Shown here piece by piece: positions 1-9,731 of a DNA stretch of 64,000 bases; position 1 is the first letter of the stretch; every line of letters starts with the position of its first letter. Source of the stretch: Hoeflea sp. YIM 152468 (GTDB taxonomy: Bacteria > Pseudomonadota > Alphaproteobacteria > Rhizobiales > Rhizobiaceae); assembly GCF_029210485.1 (NCBI RefSeq), contig NZ_JARGET010000012.1, forward strand, positions 116,330-180,329. Direction: 5' to 3'. The position numbers were made by a program, and so were the translations under genes. Below the pieces are notes generated by a model. It had not been told where the DNA came from, made no database searches, and saw only the letters and a program-made list of their open reading frames with translations.

Positions 1-559
1 GGAGGTCGCCCATGGCGTTCCCGGCGACCGGGTGATCGCACCGGGCGATCTGGTCAATATTGACGTGTCAGCCCTCAAGGATGGTTTTTTTGGCGATACC
101 GGCGCCTCCTTCGGCGTCGCGCCGGTGGCACAGAAGACGGCGCGATTGCTGCGTGACGGCAAGCGGGCGCTGTCGGCTGGGCTTACTCAGGTCAGGAGCG
201 GCGCCCGCTATGCATCCATCGGCGATGCGGTCGGCAGGTTTGCCGGCAAGAACGGCTATACGCTCATTCGCAATCTGGCCAGCCACGGGGTCGGACTGTC
301 GCTGCACGAGGAGCCTGCAGAAATTGCCACCTGGCCCAATCGCAGCGACAGGCGCGTCATGGCCGAGGGGCAGGTCTTTACGATCGAGCGGTTTCTGTCA
401 TTGGGAGCGGTCTTGGCTGAAGACGCGGACGAGGATGACGGTGGTGGAAACTGGACGCTCTACTCCTGTCCACGCGCACTGACAGTCCAGTTCGAACACA
501 CGGTTGTCGCCAGCCGCAATGGCCCGATCATCCTGACTTTGCCGGACAATATCGCCTGA
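1..559 (+). CDS. map: Methionine aminopeptidase (M24 family), 3' part only
   Basis: This is the C-terminal part of a type I methionine aminopeptidase, which removes the initiator Met from nascent cytosolic proteins using two metal ions. The reading frame is open from base 2, so the 5' end lies outside the window; the first in-frame GTG at 32 is an internal codon (VAHGVPGDRVIAPGD reads through it). About 185 residues remain and all five M24 metal ligands are visible: the Asp of NIDVSALKDG, the Asp of FGDTGASF, the His of SHGVGLSLHEEP, the Glu of FTIERFL and the Glu of QFEHTVV. The enzyme therefore looks functional. It stops 232 bp before tolQ. Family assignment is firm; whether it is the sole map gene cannot be seen. 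Confidence 0.93.
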   Translation, partial: EVAHGVPGDRVIAPGDLVNIDVSALKDGFFGDTGASFGVAPVAQKTARLLRDGKRALSAGLTQVRSGARYASIGDAVGRFAGKNGYTLIRNLASHGVGLSLHEEPAEIATWPNRSDRRVMAEGQVFTIERFLSLGAVLAEDADEDDGGGNWTLYSCPRALTVQFEHTVVASRNGPIILTLPDNIA

Positions 560-589
560 ATGCCGGCAAACCGGCTTTGTGGCTGAATC

Positions 590-605
590 CTAACCAAGCC
601 TTAAC
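590..605 (+). promoter_or_regulatory. Near-consensus CtrA-type box upstream of tolQ
   Basis: The sequence CTAA-CCAAGCC-TTAAC matches the CtrA full-site consensus TTAA-N7-TTAAC at eight of nine fixed bases. It lies in the 232-bp gap between map and tolQ, about 185 bp upstream of the tolQ start, so a promoter further downstream would be needed. CtrA itself is encoded at 37.1-37.8 kb. The match is seen directly; binding is inference. Confidence 0.4.
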
Positions 606-791
606 CATAATAATCCATTACTTAAACCGTTAGGATTGCGCGCAACAGATGCGCCATCCTTTCACCAAAATTGGCCGCGAGAAGACTAGACAAGTGAATA
701 GGCGGCGAACGCTCACTTCTGGACTCCCGGCAAAAGTGAAGTCTTGGCCGCCCGGTAATAGAGCCGGGCGTTTGGATTCGAGGGTTATTGA

Positions 792-1508
792 ATGGAACAG
801 GTTGGACTTGCAGCAGCCAGCGAAGTGACGCTCTGGTCGCTTTTCATGCAGGCCGGGTTTGTGGTCAAGATTGTGATGCTTGGGCTGATTGGCGCCTCGA
901 TCTGGACCTGGGCGATCGTGGCGGACAAGTGGATCTCGTTTGGCAAGTTCGGCCGGCAGCTCGACCAGTTCGAGCAGATTTTCTGGTCCGGGCAGTCGCT
1001 TGAGGAATTGTACCGCACGCTGTCGGACCGCAAGTCGACAGGAATGAGCGCGATCTTTGTTTCGGCCATGCGGGAATGGAAAAAGTCTTTCGAGCGTGGC
1101 GCAAAATCCCCGATCGGACTGCAAATGCGGATCGACAAGGCGATGGATGTGACGCTGGCGCGTGAAGCTGACGCGCTTGAATCAAAGCTTGGTTCGCTGG
1201 CAAGCATAGGATCTGCAGCTCCGTTTATCGGTCTGTTCGGCACCGTGGTCGGCATCATGACCTCGTTTCAGGCGATTGCAGGGTCGAAGTCGACCAATCT
1301 CGCCGTCGTGGCGCCCGGCATTGCCGAAGCGCTGCTTGCCACCGCGATCGGGCTCCTTGCCGCCATTCCGGCTGTGATCGCCTACAACAAGTTCTCCGCC
1401 GACGCCGGCAAACTGTCGGCCCGGATGGAAGGTTTTACCGACGAGTTCTCCGGGATCTTGTCGCGCCAGATCGACGAGCGTCTCAACCCGCGCGCTGCTG
1501 CGGAATAG
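792..1508 (+). CDS. tolQ: TolQ, inner-membrane motor subunit of Tol-Pal
   Basis: TolQ (238 aa) is the MotA/ExbB-like proton-channel protein of the Tol-Pal machine, which draws the outer membrane inward at division and maintains envelope integrity. The N-terminal membrane segment (about residues 20-42, FVVKIVMLGLIGASIWTW) is followed by a cytoplasmic loop, and the two conserved C-terminal helices contain IGSAAPFIGLFGTVVGIM and APGIAEALLATAIGLLAAIPAVIAYN, the family signature. Length is usual for the family. It is the first gene of tolQRAB-pal-cpoB; tolR starts 9 bp after its stop, indicating co-transcription. A possible CtrA site lies upstream. No anomalies. Confidence 0.96.
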   Translation: MEQVGLAAASEVTLWSLFMQAGFVVKIVMLGLIGASIWTWAIVADKWISFGKFGRQLDQFEQIFWSGQSLEELYRTLSDRKSTGMSAIFVSAMREWKKSFERGAKSPIGLQMRIDKAMDVTLAREADALESKLGSLASIGSAAPFIGLFGTVVGIMTSFQAIAGSKSTNLAVVAPGIAEALLATAIGLLAAIPAVIAYNKFSADAGKLSARMEGFTDEFSGILSRQIDERLNPRAAAE

Positions 1509-1517
1509 GGGGCAACC

Positions 1518-1967
1518 ATGGGCATATCCAGACAAGGTGGTCGAGGCGGTTCGCGCCGTGGACGGCGTGGAAGCCACAAGCAGCTTCTGAGCGAAATCAA
1601 CGTCACGCCGTTTGTCGACGTGATGCTGGTGCTGCTGATCATTTTCATGGTGGCCGCACCGCTTCTGACCGTTGGCGTGCCGATTGACCTGCCCGAAACC
1701 CAGGCCAACGCGCTCAATTCGGACACCCAGCCGATCACTGTTTCGGTGAACTCGGATGGGCAGATCTATCTGCAGGAAACCGAGATCGCCTTCGATGAAG
1801 TGGTTCCCAAGCTCGAGGCGATTGCCACGACAGGCTATGAGGAGCGGATCTATGTGCGCGGCGATACCAATGCCGATTACGGAACCGTGATGAAGGTGAT
1901 GGCGCGGATTTCCGCTGCCGGATTCAGGAACCTTGGGCTGGTCACGCTCCAGGAACAGGACAGTTGA
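1518..1967 (+). CDS. tolR: TolR, ExbD-family motor subunit
   Basis: TolR (149 aa) partners TolQ in the proton-driven motor. A glycine/arginine-rich start is followed by SEINVTPFVDVMLVLLIIFMVAAPL, carrying the conserved membrane Asp (in FVDVMLVLL) that takes part in proton transfer, then a periplasmic ExbD domain. The end contains YVRGDTNADYGTVMKVMARI, a typical ExbD/TolR signature. It starts 9 bp after tolQ and ends 10 bp before the preferred tolA start, so the genes are tightly packed. Assignment is secure from both motif and context. Confidence 0.95.
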   Translation: MGISRQGGRGGSRRGRRGSHKQLLSEINVTPFVDVMLVLLIIFMVAAPLLTVGVPIDLPETQANALNSDTQPITVSVNSDGQIYLQETEIAFDEVVPKLEAIATTGYEERIYVRGDTNADYGTVMKVMARISAAGFRNLGLVTLQEQDS

Positions 1968-1977
1968 CGGCGCGCTG

Positions 1978-3051
1978 ATGAAGGGAAGTCTGGCGACATC
2001 AACGGTTTTTCACGCGCTGGTGCTAGGGTTCGCGCTGTCGTCGTTTTCTGCGCCCAGAACACTGGAAGTGGCCGACGTGGAATCGTTTCCGGTCAGCATC
2101 GTGCCGATCGAGGAAATCACCCAAATCCAGCAGGGCGAGAAAACCGCGCCGATTGCCGAAAAGGCCGCGCCAATGCCGACCTCGCGGCCCGATCCGGTGG
2201 CGGATGCGGAAAATGCCGGTGACAATTCCGTCGACCTGAAGCCGGTCAAGGAAGCCAAGCCCAGCCCTAGGGAAGTCGTGTCCGAGGCGCCGCCAAAACC
2301 GGCGGAAAAGCCTGCGCCCCAGCCTGATCCTGCTCCCACGCCGCCGGCGCCCGAACCGGCCAAGGTGGCTGAACCAAAACCGGCGCCCGACCCTGCGCCA
2401 AAGCCGGCTCCGGAAAAGCCGGCAGAGCCAGCGCCGGCTCCGGTGGAAGTGGCTGCCTTGCCGGCGGAAACCACGCCCGATCCCGTGGCGGAGGCGATCA
2501 CCGAGGCCGCGCCGAGCGAGCCGGCGTTTGCGGCCTTGCCCAGCGCCGGGCCGGTGCCCGAAAGCAGACCGGAGCCGCAGAAGAGCGTTGCCAAGGCCAA
2601 AGCGTCTGAACAGGCTTCCTCGAAAGAGAGCGACTTCAATGCCGATCAGGTTGCTGCGCTGCTGAACAAGCAGGACGCTGCGGGTGGCGGAGCCAAGCGC
2701 ACGACCGAAACCGCGTCGCTGGGTGGGTCGCAGACCACACGCGGAAACACGCTCAGCCAGAGCGAAATGGATGCCCTGCGCGGCCAGATCCAGAAGTACT
2801 GGAACATCATTCCGGGCATGGCCGATGGCGGAGATGTGCGGGTGACTGTGAAGATGAGGCTTGATCTGGCCGGCAATGTCGTTGGCCAGCCAGAAGTGAC
2901 GGCGACCGGCGGATCTGCAGGAACTCGCGGCACATTGGCAGGCAGCGCCCGACGCGCTGTCCTTCAGGCACAACCTTACCAGTTGCCCAAAGAAAAATTT
3001 GATTCCTGGTCGGAAGTGATCGTGAATTTCGACCCCAGCCAGATGTTTTGA
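1978..3051 (+). CDS. tolA: TolA-like protein with TonB-type C-terminus
   Basis: By position and architecture this is TolA (357 aa from the ATG at 1978). It links the TolQR motor to Pal across the periplasm. It has an N-terminal membrane anchor (about residues 5-22), a long Pro/Ala/Glu/Lys-rich spacer (about 60-210), a linker, and a C-terminal domain of about 90 residues beginning near [16 protein letters not shown] that resembles TolA/TonB domain III. The open frame extends back to 1933, inside tolR, but 1978 follows the tolR stop and gives a normal anchor. The spacer is proline-rich rather than the Ala/Lys helix of enterobacterial TolA, as is common in alphaproteobacteria. It ends just before tolB. 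Confidence 0.9.
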   Translation: MKGSLATSTVFHALVLGFALSSFSAPRTLEVADVESFPVSIVPIEEITQIQQGEKTAPIAEKAAPMPTSRPDPVADAENAGDNSVDLKPVKEAKPSPREVVSEAPPKPAEKPAPQPDPAPTPPAPEPAKVAEPKPAPDPAPKPAPEKPAEPAPAPVEVAALPAETTPDPVAEAITEAAPSEPAFAALPSAGPVPESRPEPQKSVAKAKASEQASSKESDFNADQVAALLNKQDAAGGGAKRTTETASLGGSQTTRGNTLSQSEMDALRGQIQKYWNIIPGMADGGDVRVTVKMRLDLAGNVVGQPEVTATGGSAGTRGTLAGSARRAVLQAQPYQLPKEKFDSWSEVIVNFDPSQMF

Positions 3052-3098
3052 GGGCGGGGCACATGACTGTGATAGAAATGGTGCTGAAAGGCTGCATT

Positions 3099-4412
3099 AT
3101 GAATATGATCAACCGGATTTTTGGTTTGTCGCTGGCGATGGCGGGAGCGCTCGTGTTGCTGGCTTCGACACCGGCACGCGCCGTTGTCGAGATCGATATC
3201 AACAAGGCCAATGTCGAGCCCCTGCCGATTGCCATCACCGACTTCATCTCAAGCGACGCCGTGGGCGGGCAGATTGCTGCCGTGGTTGCGGCCGACCTCA
3301 AGCGCTCGGGCTTGTTTGCCCCGATCGACCAGGCTGCGTTTATCGAAAAAATCTCCAATCCTGATGTCGCCCCCCGGTTCGAGGATTGGCGGGTGATCAA
3401 CGCCCAGGCCCTGGTCACGGGCCGTGTGGTGCGCGAAGCGGATGGCCGATTGCGGGCAGAGTTCCGTTTGTGGGACACATTTGCCAACCAGCAGCTCTCG
3501 GGGGAACAGTTCTTCACCCGTCCGGAAAACTGGCGCCGGGTGGCCCACATCATCGCCGATGCGATCTATGAGCGGCTGACCGGTGAAAAGGGCTATTTCG
3601 ACAGCCGCGTGGTGTTCGTGTCCGAAAGCGGTCCGAAGATTGACCGCAAGAAACAACTGGCGATCATGGACCAGGATGGCGCCAACATCCGCATGCTGAC
3701 CAATGCCAATGACATCGTGCTGACGCCGCGGTTTTCACCAAGCCGGCAGGAAATTACCTACATGTCGTTCGAGGGAGGCCAGCCACGGGTCTATCTCCTG
3801 CAGCTTGAAACCGGTCAGCGCGAGTTGGTCGGCAATTTTCCCGGCATGACCTTTGCGCCGCGGTTTTCGCCAGACGGGCAGAAGGTGATCATGAGCCTTC
3901 AGCAGGAAGGCAACGCCAATATCTATACCTTGGATCTGCGCTCGCGCTCGACAACCCGGCTGACAAGCACGGCTGCGATCGATACCTCTCCATCCTACTC
4001 GCCCGATGGCAATCAGATCGTTTTTGAAAGCGACCGGGGCGGGCGTCAGCAGCTTTATATCATGGGCACCGATGGCTCAAACCAACGACGTGTGTCATTT
4101 GGCGACGGTTCCTATTCAACGCCGGTCTGGTCGCCGCGTGGTGATCTGATTGCATTCACCAAGCAATCGGGTGGCAAATTCTCGATTGGGGTGATGCGCA
4201 CCGACGGGTCGGGCGAACGCATCCTGACGACCGGGTTTCACAATGAAGGGCCAACCTGGGCACCCAATGGCCGGGTGCTGATGTTCTTCCGTCAACCCGC
4301 CGGCTCTGGCGGCCCGCAGATCTATTCGATCGATCTCACCGGCTACAATGAGCAACTGGTGACAACACCAAGCTATGCCTCTGACCCGGCCTGGTCTCCG
4401 CTGCTTGAATAG
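3099..4412 (+). CDS. tolB: TolB, periplasmic beta-propeller of Tol-Pal
   Basis: TolB (437 aa from this start) is the periplasmic propeller that interacts with Pal. A signal peptide (MNMINRIFG... to ASTPARA) precedes an N-terminal TolB domain ([14 protein letters not shown]) and a C-terminal six-bladed propeller with repeated TolB/WD40-like blades, for example [25 protein letters not shown] and [13 protein letters not shown] chose the ATG at 3099 because AAAGG lies 7 bp upstream and it begins a compact signal peptide. An ATG at 3063 preceded by GGGCGGGG is a plausible alternative that would add 12 residues. The gene follows tolA directly in the operon. Confidence 0.94.
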   Translation: MNMINRIFGLSLAMAGALVLLASTPARAVVEIDINKANVEPLPIAITDFISSDAVGGQIAAVVAADLKRSGLFAPIDQAAFIEKISNPDVAPRFEDWRVINAQALVTGRVVREADGRLRAEFRLWDTFANQQLSGEQFFTRPENWRRVAHIIADAIYERLTGEKGYFDSRVVFVSESGPKIDRKKQLAIMDQDGANIRMLTNANDIVLTPRFSPSRQEITYMSFEGGQPRVYLLQLETGQRELVGNFPGMTFAPRFSPDGQKVIMSLQQEGNANIYTLDLRSRSTTRLTSTAAIDTSPSYSPDGNQIVFESDRGGRQQLYIMGTDGSNQRRVSFGDGSYSTPVWSPRGDLIAFTKQSGGKFSIGVMRTDGSGERILTTGFHNEGPTWAPNGRVLMFFRQPAGSGGPQIYSIDLTGYNEQLVTTPSYASDPAWSPLLE

Positions 4413-4525
4413 CTCGATCGCAAATTGGGCTGGTTTTTGCCGTCTTCGTGCCGCATTCTGCGTCCAGACGCGGCTTGCACGCGAAAAACACAGACAAAAT
4501 TAACCCTGTTTCTTCAACGCCGATT

Positions 4526-4541
4526 AACCGCGACCGGTTAC
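4526..4541. repeat. 16-bp inverted repeat upstream of pal
   Basis: TAACCG-CGAC-CGGTTA is a perfect 6-bp inverted repeat in the 164-bp tolB-pal gap, about 35 bp before the pal start. It could be a regulator site or a short hairpin in a pal-specific leader. No regulator can be named from the sequence. Confidence 0.3.
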
Positions 4542-4576
4542 AAAAGATCAACCAAACACTTCCAAGGAGTCCGGCC

Positions 4577-5083
4577 ATGCGCCGCATGCAAGAATTTGCC
4601 CGCACCCCGGCGATGATCGCGCTTTTCACAGCGCTCGTCCTGACCGGCTGCGCCTCAAAAAAGAACAACCTTCCCAACAACGCCGCCGATCTGGGGCTTG
4701 CTGGCAATGCGACGCCGGGGTCTCAGCAGGACTTCACCGTCAATGTCGGTGACCGGATTTTCTTCGATACCGATTCGTCGGTGGTCCGGGCCGATGCGGC
4801 GGCGACGCTTGACCGTCAGGCGCAGTGGCTCAATCAGTATCCGAACTATCAGGTCACGGTTGAGGGACATGCCGACGAACGCGGCACCCGTGAGTACAAC
4901 CTTGCGCTCGGCGCTCGGCGTGCATCCTCTGCCCGTCAGTATCTCATCAATCGTGGCATCCCGGCCAACCGTATCCGCAGCATTTCCTTCGGCAAGGAGC
5001 GTCCGGTCGCAGTCTGCGATGATATCTCCTGCTGGTCGCAAAACCGTCGCGCGGTTACCGTGCTTGGCGGGGCGGGCAGCTGA
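4577..5083 (+). CDS. pal: Pal, peptidoglycan-associated lipoprotein
   Basis: Pal (168 aa) anchors the outer membrane to peptidoglycan and is the outer partner of Tol. The lipobox LTGC near residue 24 marks lipid modification. An OmpA-like domain follows, with FDTDSSVV, VEGHADERGTREYNLALGARRA and the peptidoglycan-binding region ending in SQNRRAVTVL. The ATG at 4577 is preceded by AAGGAG at 4564-4569. An upstream in-frame start at 4448 would place the lipobox too deep for a signal peptide and is rejected. The long gap after tolB suggests an extra promoter for pal. Confidence 0.96.
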   Translation: MRRMQEFARTPAMIALFTALVLTGCASKKNNLPNNAADLGLAGNATPGSQQDFTVNVGDRIFFDTDSSVVRADAAATLDRQAQWLNQYPNYQVTVEGHADERGTREYNLALGARRASSARQYLINRGIPANRIRSISFGKERPVAVCDDISCWSQNRRAVTVLGGAGS

Positions 5084-5108
5084 TCAAGGTCACGCTTGTC
5101 TGATTTGA

Positions 5109-5137
5109 GAGGGCGGTCTGCGGGCCGCCTTCTTTTT
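5109..5137 (+). terminator. Rho-independent terminator after pal
   Basis: A GC-rich stem (GGCGG ... CCGCC around 5112-5129) is followed by the T-rich tract TTCTTTTT. It lies 26 bp after the pal stop and probably limits read-through into cpoB. Confidence 0.7.
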
Positions 5138-5247
5138 CATTGGGTGGGCGTGTGATCATAGTTTGGCCGGTTTGTGCGTTGATTTGATACGCTGCGATGC
5201 GTTATTCCGGAGGTCGGGGCGTATGCCCGCGTAATGAGGTCAGGCTG

Positions 5248-6147
5248 ATGAAACCCATTTGCAATTTACTCGCAGCGGCGATGATGGCCGCTTTTGCCTA
5301 TCCGGTGCATGCGGCACCCCTGCTTTCAGGATTTTCGCATGGCATCCTCGAGCCGCCTGCAGCAACCGGCAGCAGTCAAACCGACCGGGCGCCGGTGGTT
5401 CTGGCGCAGAGCGGAGATCCGACCTACCGGATCGGCCAACTCGAAGAGCAGGTTCGTGGACTGACTGGCCGGATCGAGGAACTCGGGTTCCAGTTGCTGC
5501 AAATGCAGGAACAGATGCGGCAGATGCAGCAGGACAACGAGTTCCGCTTCCAGGAACTTGAAAAAACCGGCAATCAGCGTGGCGATGCCGGCTCTTCGGT
5601 GCCGTCGTCAGGCGTTGAGCCGTCGTCCACGGCGTCCACATCTACCCAACAGGGGGCAGGCGCGCCCGCAACCGATCTCGGATCAATCAAGTTCGACAAG
5701 AATGGTGATCTGATCGGCGGCATTATCGAGCCGATGGATCAGGGGAGCCAGACTGCCGCCTTGTCCTCGCCCGAGGATTTGTATCAGACTGGTTACAACC
5801 ACATGCTTGCTGGAGACTACTCGCTTGCCGAGCAGGTGTTCCAGGATTACGTGACCAGTTTTCCCGAGAGCGCCCGCGCGTCCGACGCGATGTTCTGGCT
5901 CGGTGAAGCCCAGTATTCGCAAGCCAGATATCAGGAGTCTGCGAAAACCTTTCTTGATGCCCACAAACAATACCCTCAGGCCGACAAGGGCGCCGATTCG
6001 CTGTTGAAACTCGGAATGTCGCTGGCCAGACTCGACAACCGCGAAACCGCCTGCGCGACCTTGCGCGAAGTTCTGATCCGCTACCCTGGCGCTTCCGCGG
6101 CGGTTCGCGCCAAGGTCAGTGAAGAGCAGAAGCTGGCGAGCTGCTGA
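5248..6147 (+). CDS. cpoB: CpoB/YbgF, Tol-Pal-associated periplasmic TPR protein
   Basis: CpoB (299 aa) is a periplasmic protein that in E. coli coordinates Tol with peptidoglycan synthesis at division. A signal peptide (MKPICNLLAAAMMAAFAYPVHAA) precedes a coiled-coil segment (about residues 55-100, IGQLEEQVRGLTGRIEELG and heptads of Gln/Met/Leu). A low-complexity Ser/Thr linker follows, then a C-terminal TPR domain beginning SPEDLYQTGYNHMLAGDYSLAEQVF and including ASDAMFWLGEAQYSQARYQES. The ATG at 5248 is chosen over the open frame beginning at 5197 because it starts the signal peptide directly. It closes the Tol-Pal cluster. Confidence 0.93.
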   Translation: MKPICNLLAAAMMAAFAYPVHAAPLLSGFSHGILEPPAATGSSQTDRAPVVLAQSGDPTYRIGQLEEQVRGLTGRIEELGFQLLQMQEQMRQMQQDNEFRFQELEKTGNQRGDAGSSVPSSGVEPSSTASTSTQQGAGAPATDLGSIKFDKNGDLIGGIIEPMDQGSQTAALSSPEDLYQTGYNHMLAGDYSLAEQVFQDYVTSFPESARASDAMFWLGEAQYSQARYQESAKTFLDAHKQYPQADKGADSLLKLGMSLARLDNRETACATLREVLIRYPGASAAVRAKVSEEQKLASC

Positions 6148-6197
6148 TTACCCGCCGCATCCCGGGTGCTTCGGACCTGGCAGATCGGGCCGGCCAG

Positions 6198-7514
6198 ATG
6201 CCCCGAACCTTTCATGACATTCTTTCTGATTTCTATGCCGGGCTGAAGGATCGCCGTCCAATTGGCCTCGGCGTGTCCGGTGGTTCCGATTCCCTGGGAT
6301 TGCTGTATGGGCTTGCCCGAATCGTCCCGCCGACACAGCTGGTTGTGCTCACGGTTGATCATGGCTTGCGCGACGGGTCCGCTGATGAAGCGCGCTGGGT
6401 CAAAGCCCGGTGCCGCCAGCTTGGCGTTCGTCACGAGACATTGCGCTGGACCGGCGATCGGCCTGTGTCGGGACTGCAGGCAGCCGCCCGGGTGGCGCGC
6501 TATCGCTTGATGGGTGCAGCTGCAGCCCGGCACGGTCTTGCAGCGGTTCTGACTGCGCACACCCGCAATGATCAGGATGAAACACGCGCGATGCGGCGGG
6601 CGCGCAGCCCAGCAAATGATGCGCCGGGACTGGCTGGTATTCCACCGGCCACGTTGTTTGACGGGAAGATGTGGGTGTTGCGGCCCCTTCTGACCCTGCA
6701 ACGGGAAGATATCCGAGACTTTTTGCGCCGGGCCGGGATCGAGTGGATTGAGGACCCGTCGAATGCCGATCCCCGATTCGAGCGGGTGCGGGTTCGCGCC
6801 ATGCTCGCACAGCAGCTTCCTGCGGACGGGGATGCTGACGGTGCGCAGTTTGCTATTGCCCGCAGACGGCTCGCGGGCAGGGCCGCGGATTTCATCAGGG
6901 CCAATTGCAGCGAAACCGATGGCCTGGTCCGGATCGTATGCCGGCCAGGGGAGGATGCGGATGTGGTCGCGGCGGCGGTTGAAGCTGTGATTGATTATTG
7001 CGGCGGGGCCGGACGCCCGCTGGACCGGCGTGGCAAGGCGACGCTGGCGCGGTTCCTGGGTGGCGGATCGGGTGGCAAGGGCAGACAGGCGATCAGTGTT
7101 GGCCGCTGCTTGATCGAGCGCAATGGAAACATTCTGGCCGTCAGGCGTGAAAGCCGCGGACTTGAAGCCTTGACGCTTTCGCCCGGCCATTCAGCTGTCT
7201 GGGACGGGCGCTACCGTGTGAGAAACCTGTCCAATGTCTCGCCGCTGACGGTTTTTAACGATCGCGCAGGCGCGCATTTGCCATTGTTCCGCCGCGATGC
7301 CGAGAGAGAACACACATGCTGGACTGTGGAGAATGGAGTCGCCGGTGGTTTTGTCCAGCAAAGATTGGCCGGGCGAAGTTCACATATCTTGCCGGTTTAC
7401 GAAATGCCTGTGGCCCAGTCCCTGGCGCAATTGGCCCGGTCGACCGGCTTTCCCCAGTGTCCCTGGACCGATCTGCCGGAAATTGCCGCGTTAACCGCGA
7501 TGCAAGTGCGGTGA
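6198..7514 (+). CDS. tilS: TilS, tRNA(Ile)-lysidine synthase
   Basis: TilS (438 aa) converts C34 of the CAU-anticodon tRNA-Ile to lysidine so that it reads AUA. The PP-loop ATPase motif SGGSDSLG lies at about residues 28-35, followed by LTVDHGLRDGSADEA and the family motif TAHTRNDQDET, a variant of the usual AHxxDDQxET. GLAGIPP and LRPLL follow. The C-terminal domain is weakly conserved, as is usual for the family. The gene begins 50 bp after cpoB and sits directly before ftsH, the common alphaproteobacterial tilS-ftsH order. The Asn in NDQDET in place of the first Asp is a mild departure. Confidence 0.93.
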   Translation: MPRTFHDILSDFYAGLKDRRPIGLGVSGGSDSLGLLYGLARIVPPTQLVVLTVDHGLRDGSADEARWVKARCRQLGVRHETLRWTGDRPVSGLQAAARVARYRLMGAAAARHGLAAVLTAHTRNDQDETRAMRRARSPANDAPGLAGIPPATLFDGKMWVLRPLLTLQREDIRDFLRRAGIEWIEDPSNADPRFERVRVRAMLAQQLPADGDADGAQFAIARRRLAGRAADFIRANCSETDGLVRIVCRPGEDADVVAAAVEAVIDYCGGAGRPLDRRGKATLARFLGGGSGGKGRQAISVGRCLIERNGNILAVRRESRGLEALTLSPGHSAVWDGRYRVRNLSNVSPLTVFNDRAGAHLPLFRRDAEREHTCWTVENGVAGGFVQQRLAGRSSHILPVYEMPVAQSLAQLARSTGFPQCPWTDLPEIAALTAMQVR

Positions 7515-7626
7515 CAAACGACTTACGTAGCCTTGGCAAGGCCCCCTCAGGCTCCTATGTTGTAAATCAGTATTCGAAATTCGGTATGCGCCGGTGGCAG
7601 CAGGCCTTGATCCCCCGAGGAAGAGC

Positions 7627-9564
7627 ATGAACCCCAACTTCCGCAATTTTGCCCTATGGGCAATCATCGCACTCTTGTTGATCGCACTGTTCAACATGTT
7701 TCAAAGTCCGAATGAACGGACCGCCGGGCGTGACATCGCCTATTCCCAGTTCCTCAAGGATATTGATGCGGGCCGCGTGCGCGATGTCACTATCGTGGGC
7801 GAACGGATCTCCGGCAATTACACCGACACCGCCACCGGCTTTCAAACCTATTCGCCCGGTGATGCAGGTCTGATCCAGCGGTTGAACGAGCGCAATGTGG
7901 CGATTACGGCCAAGCCGGAAGTTGACGGCTCCAACACGCTGGTCGGTTACCTGATCTCCTGGCTGCCGATCCTGCTCATTCTGGGTGTGTGGATTTTCTT
8001 CATGCGCCAGATGCAGGGCGGTTCGCGCGGTGCCATGGGGTTTGGCAAGTCAAAAGCCAAGTTGCTGACCGAAGCGCATGGCCGTGTGACCTTTGCCGAT
8101 GTGGCCGGTGTCGACGAAGCCAAGCAGGACCTCGAAGAAATTGTCGAATTCCTGCGCGATCCGCAGAAATTCCAGCGGCTGGGCGGCAAGATCCCCCGTG
8201 GCGTTTTGCTCGTGGGCCCTCCTGGTACAGGTAAGACTTTGACAGCGCGCGCTGTTGCGGGCGAAGCCAACGTGCCGTTCTTCACGATTTCCGGTTCCGA
8301 CTTTGTCGAGATGTTTGTCGGCGTCGGCGCGAGCCGGGTTCGCGACATGTTCGAGCAGGCCAAGAAAAATGCGCCCTGCATCATCTTCATTGACGAAATC
8401 GACGCTGTCGGTCGCCATCGCGGCGCCGGCCTTGGCGGAGGCAATGACGAGCGCGAACAGACGCTCAACCAGCTGCTCGTCGAAATGGATGGGTTCGAAG
8501 CCAATGAGGGTGTCATTCTGATCGCCGCGACCAACCGTCCCGACGTGCTGGACCCGGCGCTGATGCGTCCAGGCCGGTTTGACCGTCAGGTCGTTGTGCC
8601 GCTGCCGGACGTCAATGGCCGGGAGAAAATCCTCAAGGTGCATGTCCGCAACGTGCCGATGGCGCCGAATGTGGACCTGAAGGTTCTGGCGCGGGGTACT
8701 CCGGGCTTCTCCGGCGCGGACCTGATGAACCTGGTCAATGAGGGCGCCTTGCTGGCAGCACGGCGCAACAAGCGGATTGTCACCATGGCCGAATTCGAAG
8801 ACGCCAAGGACAAGGTGATGATGGGGGCCGAGCGACGCTCGACCGCCATGACCCAGGAAGAAAAGAAGCTGACTGCCTATCACGAAGCCGGTCATGCGAT
8901 CGTCGCAATGCATGTCGCTGCGGCCGATCCGGTGCACAAGGCAACGATTATCCCGCGCGGACGGGCGCTTGGCATGGTCATGCAACTGCCCGAAGGCGAC
9001 CGCTACTCGATGAGTTACAAGTGGATGGTGTCGCGGCTGGCGATCATGATGGGCGGCCGGGTTGCCGAAGAGCTGACTTTCGGCAAGGAAAACATCACCT
9101 CCGGCGCGTCCTCGGATATTGTCCAGGCCACGAAGCTGGCCCGTGCAATGGTGACGGAATGGGGGTTCTCCGATGAGCTGGGCCTGGTTGCCTATGGCGA
9201 GAACCAGCAGGAAGTCTTCCTTGGTCATTCGGTGGCGCAACAGAAGAATGTGTCGGAAGCAACCGCCCAGACAATCGATAGCGAAATCCGGCGGCTGATT
9301 GATCAGGCTTACATCGAGGCACGCGAGATCCTGACCAAGCACAAGAAGGGTTTCACCGCCATCGCGGAAGGGCTTCTCGAGTATGAGACGCTGACCGGCG
9401 ACGAAATCAAGGCGCTGATTCGCGGTGAAAAGCCGGCGCGCGACATCGGGGATGATACGCCGCCGACCCGTGGCACCGCTGTACCGACCGCCGGCGCCAA
9501 GAAGGGCGGAGCCGGCAAGAAGGGCGACGAGCCTGACGCAGGTCTGGAGCCGCAGCCGCAATAG
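7627..9564 (+). CDS. ftsH: FtsH, membrane AAA+ zinc metalloprotease
   Basis: FtsH (645 aa) degrades misassembled membrane proteins and regulators such as RpoH and LpxC. Two N-terminal membrane segments (about residues 8-25 and 105-125) flank a periplasmic domain. The AAA domain carries Walker A GPPGTGKT (197-204), Walker [12 protein letters not shown] and the second region of homology [21 protein letters not shown]. The peptidase motif is HEAGH (in [13 protein letters not shown]). The ATG at 7627 is preceded by GAGGAAG. The tail is Gly/Lys/Pro-rich. The predicted substrate RpoH is encoded at 30 kb in this window. Confidence 0.97.
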   Translation: MNPNFRNFALWAIIALLLIALFNMFQSPNERTAGRDIAYSQFLKDIDAGRVRDVTIVGERISGNYTDTATGFQTYSPGDAGLIQRLNERNVAITAKPEVDGSNTLVGYLISWLPILLILGVWIFFMRQMQGGSRGAMGFGKSKAKLLTEAHGRVTFADVAGVDEAKQDLEEIVEFLRDPQKFQRLGGKIPRGVLLVGPPGTGKTLTARAVAGEANVPFFTISGSDFVEMFVGVGASRVRDMFEQAKKNAPCIIFIDEIDAVGRHRGAGLGGGNDEREQTLNQLLVEMDGFEANEGVILIAATNRPDVLDPALMRPGRFDRQVVVPLPDVNGREKILKVHVRNVPMAPNVDLKVLARGTPGFSGADLMNLVNEGALLAARRNKRIVTMAEFEDAKDKVMMGAERRSTAMTQEEKKLTAYHEAGHAIVAMHVAAADPVHKATIIPRGRALGMVMQLPEGDRYSMSYKWMVSRLAIMMGGRVAEELTFGKENITSGASSDIVQATKLARAMVTEWGFSDELGLVAYGENQQEVFLGHSVAQQKNVSEATAQTIDSEIRRLIDQAYIEAREILTKHKKGFTAIAEGLLEYETLTGDEIKALIRGEKPARDIGDDTPPTRGTAVPTAGAKKGGAGKKGDEPDAGLEPQPQ

Positions 9565-9601
9565 GCCGTGTGCGGTAAACCTTAATAGAAATGAGTTGTT
9601 G

Positions 9602-9629
9602 ACAGCCGCCACCGGGCGGCTGTTTTGTG
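9602..9629 (+). terminator. Rho-independent terminator after ftsH
   Basis: A nearly perfect stem ACAGCCGCC / GGGCGGCTGT (loop ACC) is followed by TTTTGTG. It lies about 40 bp past the ftsH stop and separates ftsH from glmM. Confidence 0.8.
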
Positions 9630-9731
9630 TATAGTGCAACGGTTTGTAACAAAACCTGATTGTAATGATGCGGCAATTTGCCAGATCAGGCTGTATAAGT
9701 ACAATATTCGTTGACTTTACCGGGGGCTTTC

